The translations under genes were made by a program, and so were the position numbers. From positions 11,803,225-11,867,224 of the forward strand of contig JAKZAP010000010.1 in the NCBI GenBank assembly GCA_023053575.1: a stretch of 64,000 nucleotides of DNA, written 5' to 3'. Every line of letters starts with the position of its first letter. Positions within the stretch are counted from its first letter, which is position 1. The notes under the pieces are model-generated. The model had not been told where the DNA came from and did no database searches. It was given only the letters and a program-made list of their open reading frames with translations. The stretch is from Branchinecta lynchi. Its lineage: Eukaryota > Arthropoda > Branchiopoda > Anostraca > Branchinectidae. This document shows positions 42,401 to 51,400 of the stretch, piece by piece.

Positions 42401-45400
42401 CGCCTATCCCTCACCACCGTCTTATCCGTTTCTTTCGTTGATTTTGTGTATAATTCGTTTTCTTTTTTTGTGTGTTTCTTTACTTATTCCTACTCCACCA
42501 TAGATAAGATAAGATTTTATTTGCACTAAAAGCCAACGGCCATGGTAAATACGTATATAACAGAAAAACAACACCACACACAAAAAATATTAAACTCCTA
42601 TAGGCACCTATCCCTATGGGCTATTTACTTCATGTATCGCGTGGGTGATAAATAAATTAAATTAAATTAAATAACTCCCGAAGAAGGATCCGATGCGGAT
42701 CGTAAGCTGACAACTGAAAGGGATGGGGGCGAAATCTGGTGCGCAGAACGGTCAAATGCCCTCAGTATTTGACAGGAATATTTGGGACGTGATACGATTC
42801 AACGGAAATCTTCATTTCCCAGATCCGACTATAGGCGAGGTGGATGGAATGGGCAATCCTAACTATCTGGCACGCATAACTCTCGAACGGCTGGCCCGAT
42901 TCGTAGTGAATCTTGACATGCGACAATCACACATCCTCTGGATAAACAATTTGTAGGTCCAAACAGTGTGTGGGAGGAGTAAGAAGGGGTTCCCTAAATT
43001 CGGTTGCAGGTACTAAGTGTGAAACTGGGACACAATATTTCGAAAAACGTACTTTCAAACAGGTTAAGAATGCTTGGCCTGCCGATTTAGGGTTTATTTC
43101 CAGGTCGTGGTATGATTGCACGACCACGAACAGGGGGGAGGGGGGGGGGGTGAAGTCGGGTCCACTAAATAATTTGCCTGCAATAGTGTTATGCAGTGAC
43201 CGTCAGTTCTTCAGCCATTCTTTTTCCCTAGAACTGAAAATAAATCTGCTTAAAGTACAACTGGAAATGATGATTTCACGGTAAAATGATTCAGAAGTAT
43301 TGTTTTTCGAAAATACCAATAATTGCACCGTGAAGTAAACAATTTTCTTGGCGGCTCTGTCCACAATTCCGCTCTATAAAGCAGTGGTTGGACGCAAAAT
43401 ATTTGAAAACTGCGCAACGTAGTTTAAACGTCAAGCAAAAGAAAATTAGTCCGAACAAAAGATAGACCTTGCTAAGGCTTACTAAATCTTTCAAAATGAA
43501 GCTTCTCACGCCTCTATTCTTGAAAGAACTGCTTAGTTATGACCTATTATGCCTTTCTGCGACGATTCTCTTACCTTGTATTTGTGGCTCAACTTCTGAG
43601 TGGCATCGAGCTCCTGCGTCAGGTCTTCAACGCGTTCATGTAGGTACGTATTTTCCATAACCAGCATGTCAATCGACACCAATGGCATTTTAGCATCTGT
43701 TTGGCGCATCAAGCAATTTATATAGTGGTTGAGGCGATGGAGATTATTTCTGAGGCTGTCTTTTTCGGAGGCAAGCTCTTGTTTCTCATCGACCAGAGAC
43801 TGGACATCGTGTTCTATTTGCAGGATCTAAAGAAATCATCAATAGTTAGGAAAGACTTGGTTTGGCCGGTTAGTAATTATTGGGTTTTTAACACCGGAAA
43901 GATTTCTTCTGATGGGGATGGGGAAATTATGTTTTTAGTGCTAAGAAAGTATTCAGTGTAAATTAAAAATATTAAGAGTGTGTATATGCGCATGTAAGAT
44001 TGTTTACTTTTTGTTTCGTTTTGTTGCATGATGGCCGGATGGCTTTAATGTGCAAATAAATCATTCATTCATCAAGTAATCACTCTGGGTTCAGGTGCAG
44101 GTTCTTTAATTTCTTAAACACTTCGTGACTATATATTTTGATCACTGGGGGCCGGCAGGGATACGAGCTCGTTAGCTCGGGAGAATCCTTTATACACTGT
44201 AAAAAAAAAATCTTGCAGTATTTGCTACTGGGGTTAATCTTGTCTCTAAAACGATAATCTTCTCTCTCATTCGGATTAATCGTATCCCAGTAGAGACAAG
44301 ATTAATCCCAGTAAATACTGCAGTTAAATTTAATCCTTACTCGGAGAAATTTTGTACAGTGTAAGTTTCTCGAAACTGAGATGTTGGTAGGCTACGGGCA
44401 TCTGATGTTTTGGTCAGTTGCTATATTTTGATCACTGGGGGACGGCAGGGATACGAGCTCATTAGCTCGGGAGAATCCTTTATAAGTTTCTCAAAATCGA
44501 GATGTTGGTAGGCTACAGGCATCTGATGTTTTTGTCAGTTGCTTATTTGGTCAGTTGCTATATTTTGACCACTGGGGGCCGGCAGGGATACGAGCTCGTT
44601 AGCTCGGGGGAATCCTTTTAAGTTTCTCAAAACTGAGATGTTGGTAGGCTACGGGCATCTGATGTTTTTGTCAGTTGCTTACACTTATGCAATAGTTTGT
44701 GAAATGACAATTTTACTGGTGTTCTTACTCTATTAGTATTCTGGCTACTCTTCAGTCCCAAGGGATTACAAATAAATAATAACAAAAATAATAATATTTG
44801 AGCTGTTTTCTCGACTTCATCCAGAAACTATTTTCACATGACGTCTGTGGATGGTAACCTACAAGTTTTCTCTATTCCTCATTAAGGAGCTCACATAGAA
44901 ACTGCCCTCCGAATCTCCTTTTAAGCTAGGTTTTGGCCAGAAAAAAAACTAAGGAAAGAAATCGTTGATAGTTCCCACTACAAGTAAAAACATTAAACAA
45001 GAGCTGGAAGCTCATATGGCACTTGCAAGGCTGGGTCAGATGGAAGTGATGGTCAAAAGTTTCATACTGATCGCTCCACTCTATGCGTGTCACAAGATGT
45101 CCGGTTCTCCCCTCCGACCCCCCCCCCCCCCCTCCCAGTTCGTCCCGGACTTGAAATGGGACATAGTGAGACATGAGGTCTTTCAAGATATTAAGTTTCG
45201 TTAAGATCTGATAACCCATTCGAAAGTTATGCATGCTACTAATTTCCGGATTCTGCCGTCTCTCCCTCGCCCCAGGATAGTCAGATCGGGCAAGTGACTA
45301 TTTCCAAGTTAATCTGGTCGGGTCCCTGAGATGCCTGCCAAGTTTTATCGTCCTAGCCAACCTGGAAGTATATTAACTACGGATCGCCGGAATTCCGAAA

Positions 45401-48400
45401 TCAACCCTCTACCTCCCCCCACAGTGTCCGAATCCGGTCCAGTCCTGTCAGTGATGTATCTAGAGCGTGTGCTTGTTCTTCGCACCTAGTTTCATCCCGA
45501 TCGCTCCAATCTGAGAGTTTCACAGGATTTCCGGTTCTCCCTTCCGACTCCCCCCCAGATTCGTCGGATCCGCCCTAGACTTGAAATGAGACATCTAAGA
45601 CACGAGATCTTTCCAGATATCAAGTTTCATTAAGATCCAATCACCCGTTCGAAAGTTATGCATGTCCCTATTTACCGGATTCCGCCACCTCCCACTCCCC
45701 CCACGATGTTCGGATCGGGCAAGTGACTATTTCCAAGTTAGTTTGATCGTGTCCCTGATACGCCTGCCAAGTTTTATCGTCCTAGCCCACCTGGAAGTAC
45801 ATTAACTACAGATCGCCGGAATTCCGGAACCCTCCCCTCCATCCCCCCCACAATGTCCGAATCCGGTCCAGTTCTGTCAGTGATGTATGTAGAGCTTGTG
45901 CTTGTTCTTACCACCAAGATTCATCCCGATCGCTCCACTCTGAGAGTTTCAAACGATTTCCGGTTCCCCCCTCCTACTCCCCCTCAGATTCATCTGATCC
46001 GGTCCGGACTCGAAATGAGACATCTGAGACACGAGATCATTCCAGATATTAAGTTTCATTATGATCCGATCACCCGTTTGAAAGTTATGAATGTCCCTAT
46101 TTTCCGGATTCCACCCCCTCCCCCCACGATGGTCGGGTCAGGCAAGTGACTATTTTCAAGTTAGTTTGGTCGGGTCCCTGATATTTCTGCCAAGTTTCAT
46201 CGTCCTAGCGTATCTGGAAGTACCCTAACTCGCAAACACTGGACTAACCGACCGACCGACCAACCGACGGAAATGTGATCGGTATATGGCACTTGGCCGG
46301 AAGGCAAGTGATGAAAATCTAGTAAACTTTCTTCCGGAAAAAATCCGGGAAGTGAGAGCCAGTAAGCATCTGCTGCGACATCTTCATCATCTAAGAAAAA
46401 TATTTTTACAATCCACGTAACATATATGCATAGGGGAGAACGGCCCACGTTCACCACTTTGTCAGCACTTTATTTTTTGTGAACACAGTTTTTGACATTT
46501 TATAATTCTGAAAGTCCTAAAACATATGTGTGTTAAAAAAAATCACAAACAACCAATGTTTTTCGATGCAACACATAAATGGGTCACAAGGAAATTCTCT
46601 AAAGATGTCTAACCGGGGCCAACCTGAGCCATGTTGGGCCAGAAATTTGCCCACGTTCGCAAACGTCTTGCGTCAACGTTCATTAAAGCACCTATAGATA
46701 GGCCACACACAAACAATACATCTCATCTTACATCCTAAAAGGTCCACAGCAAACTTTAGGCGTTCATCATGTCTTGGACTGTCACTGAAATCGCAGGATT
46801 TTCCCAATATTTCTATAACCTGTGACTTCAGGACCGCAAGTCACTAAGCACGTGAGTTTGCTCATTTCTAAACATTTCATTAAGTTCACATTTGGATAGC
46901 CACATCATCTTCACATGGGAACTAGAAACTTCCAAGCAAACTATTTAATTTTCCCGGGAACCAAGACTTGACCCAACCATTCTGAGCTTTCCCAGCATAA
47001 AGTACTTGAGAATATCCTTCGTTATTCTCAACCAGTTTTTGCCGACACGTGAGATACAAGAATAGTTTTGTCCCTTTGCTGCCCTACTTAATAGAAATTA
47101 GTAGGTTATTATTTCAACCCCGTTGTCTATTACCCCAAATGTTATTTTTTATAACGTTTGTTCTCAGTATTTTATTTGTAATTCGACCACTTTCTATATA
47201 GTATATTGACAATTTTGGTTAGTTTTTAATGCATGTTTGACTTTACCGCCTGCTATTCGGCTAGTTCGCAGCCTAATGGTGGGTTTACACACTGCGTAAA
47301 ATCCGAGCGTATTTTACGCACGTTTTGAGCTTGAAAATATTTCTAGCAATACGGACGTAAATAGAGAAATCGGTCCGTTTTGTATTCAAAAACGTTCGTA
47401 TTGCTAGAAATCTTTTCAAGCTCAAAACGTGCGTAAAATACGCTCGGATTTCAAAATACGCTCGGATTTTACGCAGTGTGTAAATGGACCATAATCGGTG
47501 TTGCAATACAATTAAATTGAATTGTTTGTCTAGCGCTGTCCAACAAAATATGAAGGAACAAGTAATTATATTGTTGCGAAAATTTAACTATCCAGGTTCG
47601 CCATGCCATGTTTACCATTGATAAGAGTGGCGAACTAGGGCTAGTTTTTGCTGGAGAACGTGGGCATTTTCCCTCTTTTGAGAAAAAACAATCCTGCTCA
47701 GTTATTACCGTAGATGGGGGCAAGTATGCATCCCATCATAGTTGGTAAGTTGCAGAAAACCATGTCGAGATCAAGAGTTCTCTTTGATCTTTAAGTTAAG
47801 TATTTACGTTTCTTCGCGACATCTGGTTTTAAAGCACCAAAAACAACTTACCCCACAAAATCAACAAAACGTGTTCTAACATCCTTCTGAATCTATTTAA
47901 ACTTGCTTCGCTACTAGATGGCAGCTCAAATGCTAATATGGGATTTATTAAGTGGGTGAGCTCTTAGAAAAACGAAAATGTCGAACCTGGGCAATGGCAA
48001 AGGTTGGCCGTCTCCCCAATATATACGCAGAAATCACTAATGGGGCTTAACTTTCAGGTGGATGATACTCAGACCACCGGCGTAGTCTACACTGTCAGAA
48101 GTTTCATAGCAGACAACAGACGGATGCGCGGTTTCAACAGACAGTGCGTAACAGACACCTGAGATGTTATTTGTTGTGTTGGAAAATATTATACATGAAA
48201 TGTCAAGCATTACCGGGAAGACCCAAAACAGCTTCTACTGCCTTTTTATGGCACTTGCCCTTCGGCCAAGTGCCATATAGCGATTGTAATTTCTGTCCGT
48301 CAGTCGGTCTGTCGGTCCCGGTTTTGCTAGTTCGGGCACTTCCAGATAAGCTAGGACGATGAAACTTGGCAGGCATATCAGGGACTGGACCAGACTTTTC

Positions 48401-51400
48401 TAGAAATGGTCAGATTCGAGTGAAACTTGATAAATGATATAAAAGAAGATGCTTTATATGGTCCATTTTTTAGTCCGAACCAGATTCAGCCACGGTAGGG
48501 GGAGATAGAGGGAGTACCGGAAATCGTGTAGCACGTCTAGGAATCAAGGGATTGGATTTATTGGGCTGAAATTTGGAAGCTTGAACAGTCATGTGCATTT
48601 GCTACAGATAATCGAGACGATACCGGACTGCTCAGAATTGAGTGAAACTAAATATTCTATTTCTATTTCCGAACCACATTTTTGGATGGCGGGTGTATTT
48701 TGTGACGTTCTCATCTACTTTTTTGTACTGCCTACTCGTAACAAGTGCCATATGAGCTCGTAGCTCTTGTTCTTATAAGCCGTTTTTTCATCCACCGGTG
48801 ACTTCTCACCAGTATTATAACCCGTTTTTGAACTAACCAGTGTCCGGTTTTATCTCACCGGTGCGGACTAACCAGAACCTGCTCGTGAGCCCTGCTGCAG
48901 CGACGAGTTAGCCGGTTTTCATCAACTCACAGGTGAACCAAAAAAACGCGTTTTAAAGGAAGAACCGGACACTGGTGACTAAACACCAGAGACAGCCCGG
49001 AGTGCAACGAACGCAGCTATGATGTTTGAAAGTCCAGCAGATGCTTTACTGGCGCTTTTTCGGCTCTTTTGGTGGCAACGCTTGATATGCATAACATTTT
49101 CAAACACAACGGACAACATCCGAAGTGTTGTCTGTTCCGCATTGTCTGTTGAAACCGCGCATCCTTCTGTTCTCTGTTTGAAACTTCTGACAGTGTAGCA
49201 GTAACGACTCTGATAGTACTCAGACGTAGAAGATCAAAAATTAAACCCCAACAGGCGAAGAAGACAAGCTAGGGACTGGATGTTGTGCTCAGCACAATTT
49301 TTGCGACTTGCAGACGGCACTAGCCCCTCGCACTAGCCGTTGTGACTCATTACTGTTATGACAAGGGCGGATTGACAAGTCAGAATAATTCATTCCGGTT
49401 TGTTGGGTAGCGGACCGCCATGCGACCGCTGGTCCTGGGGTCGTTTGTGAATATGTTGTATTCGCGACTTAATGTTATCATTATCTTATGAACAAACTGG
49501 AATGATTTTGCAACCGTTTTTGGTCAACTAAGCCAACTAAAGGACATAAACATGCCAACTAAAGGACATAAACATAACACGCAATATTTCCTTCTGCGTA
49601 TTCCCAAACCTGACAATCATCTCCCCCCAATCCTGTAAGCCCTTGGGGTCCCTCTGATGTTAAGTTATACTTTCTGAAAAACGTTTAAACTAAACCTTGC
49701 TATGTGCATTTTCCAGTTTATACAGGTGGCTGCAGCACATGATTTCTTGATTCGTAGACGGATTGCTTCTCAATTTCTCCAACTGCATGCGCAAGCACTA
49801 GAATAAAAAAAAAGTGATTAGTTCAAAGCAGAACAGACACGGATAAAGCCAAAACCCTGGATTTTCTCTAGACTTATAGCTGAGCTGTTAAGTAATTACT
49901 GTAATTAGCCGAAGTTATTTGCAAATCATGGTCGATGATGCTAAACCGATAAGTTAGCTGATATATATTTCAGCGATATTTCATCCAGTCTTTGCATCAT
50001 CGTTGTATCATTTGTTTGAATTCTGTTCATCTAGCTAAAACCCGAAGAGGACCTTTATCAGAGATGAGCGAATCCGAATACGAATTCGGATTCGAATCCA
50101 GGATTCATGGAAAAAAAAAAATTCTGTATTCTGATCAACTTCGGTTTCGTCTTTAAGGTGGGGCTGAAAGCTTTATTTTTTTTTTCCATTAATAACCTCG
50201 TTCCATGCTTTTATTAGGGAGTACTCCCCTGTAGCTATTACTTTTAATAATCCCTGAACGGAAAAGCAGGTGCTGAGATTTAATTTTTGCTGCTGTTTTT
50301 GCTGTTTTTGCTGCACGAACGGGGCGACGACAGGAAAGGCTTTTAATGCTTAACCCCGTTCCACGTTTCCGGTAGGGAGTACTCGCTTGTATCTCTTTTA
50401 ATGCCTGCTGATGGAGTCCGGTGCACGTTGCAAGAATTTGGGCTTTTTCAAAATATACTGAATGGGATGGGTTTTCGAAAACATGTTCTGCAAGTGCAGA
50501 TTTGAAAGTATAGTTAAGATCGGATTCGAATCTCCTGCTTGTCAGGCTGGATTCGGATTCGGGCTCGGATTTCAAACCTTCAATATCACGAATCCGCTAA
50601 ATTTGCTAGTCTAAATCCTTCCAGTTTCCGTTTCTCAATTTTACACAGCGGGCTCAGGCAATCCAACTTTTTTATCTCCACCACCATCCATCCTCAGTAT
50701 AATCTATCACGTTATCTAACTACCTTAGATATCAGTGCTTTTTGTCACCTCCGATTTTTAAAGTATAACCTATGTACATGATTTGATTTTTGCTAAGGTC
50801 GGGTTCGAACACGAGTTCAATTCCGGATTCGAATCCTCACCATGAAGTTGTGGATTCGGACTCGGAATCAGATTTATACCTAGCCCTGGATTCGAATTCG
50901 GATTGAATCCTTTCATGGTCGGATTCGCCCATCTCTGACCCTTACCAAGAAGTGCCAAGACAGTGCTGGAATAGATCTCATCTGGCTTAAAATGAAATAG
51001 AAGAAACGAGATTTTTTTTTTCTTTTTCTTGATCAGCTAGTTACCCCCCAAGATGATGTGCGAGCGATAAATACGATTTCGGATATTTCGGTTGCACTTC
51101 CGGCAAACCGTCCTCAAACGAATCGAAACATCCGAAACTGTATTTATCCCTCGCACATCATCTTGGAAGGGTAACTATATAGCTGATCAAGAAAAAACGC
51201 CGAAAATCTCGTTTTATCTATTTTATTTGAAATGAATGGTCAGCTTGGCTTCAAATCTTATATTCATCTGGCTTATCTATGTGATACCATCAACCAGACG
51301 GACTAACAACTAGGATACGGTAATGAAACTTACCTTGTTGTCTGACTCGAGCTCTTTCACTCTTTCTTCTGCTATATTCAGTTTTTCTTTGAGAATGCTA

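Noticed and set aside
45853..46149. 98-codon Pro-rich frame and similar frames at 44965 and 60161
   Set aside because: They are translations of R1 repeat units; proline runs come from C-rich centres and are not conserved as protein.
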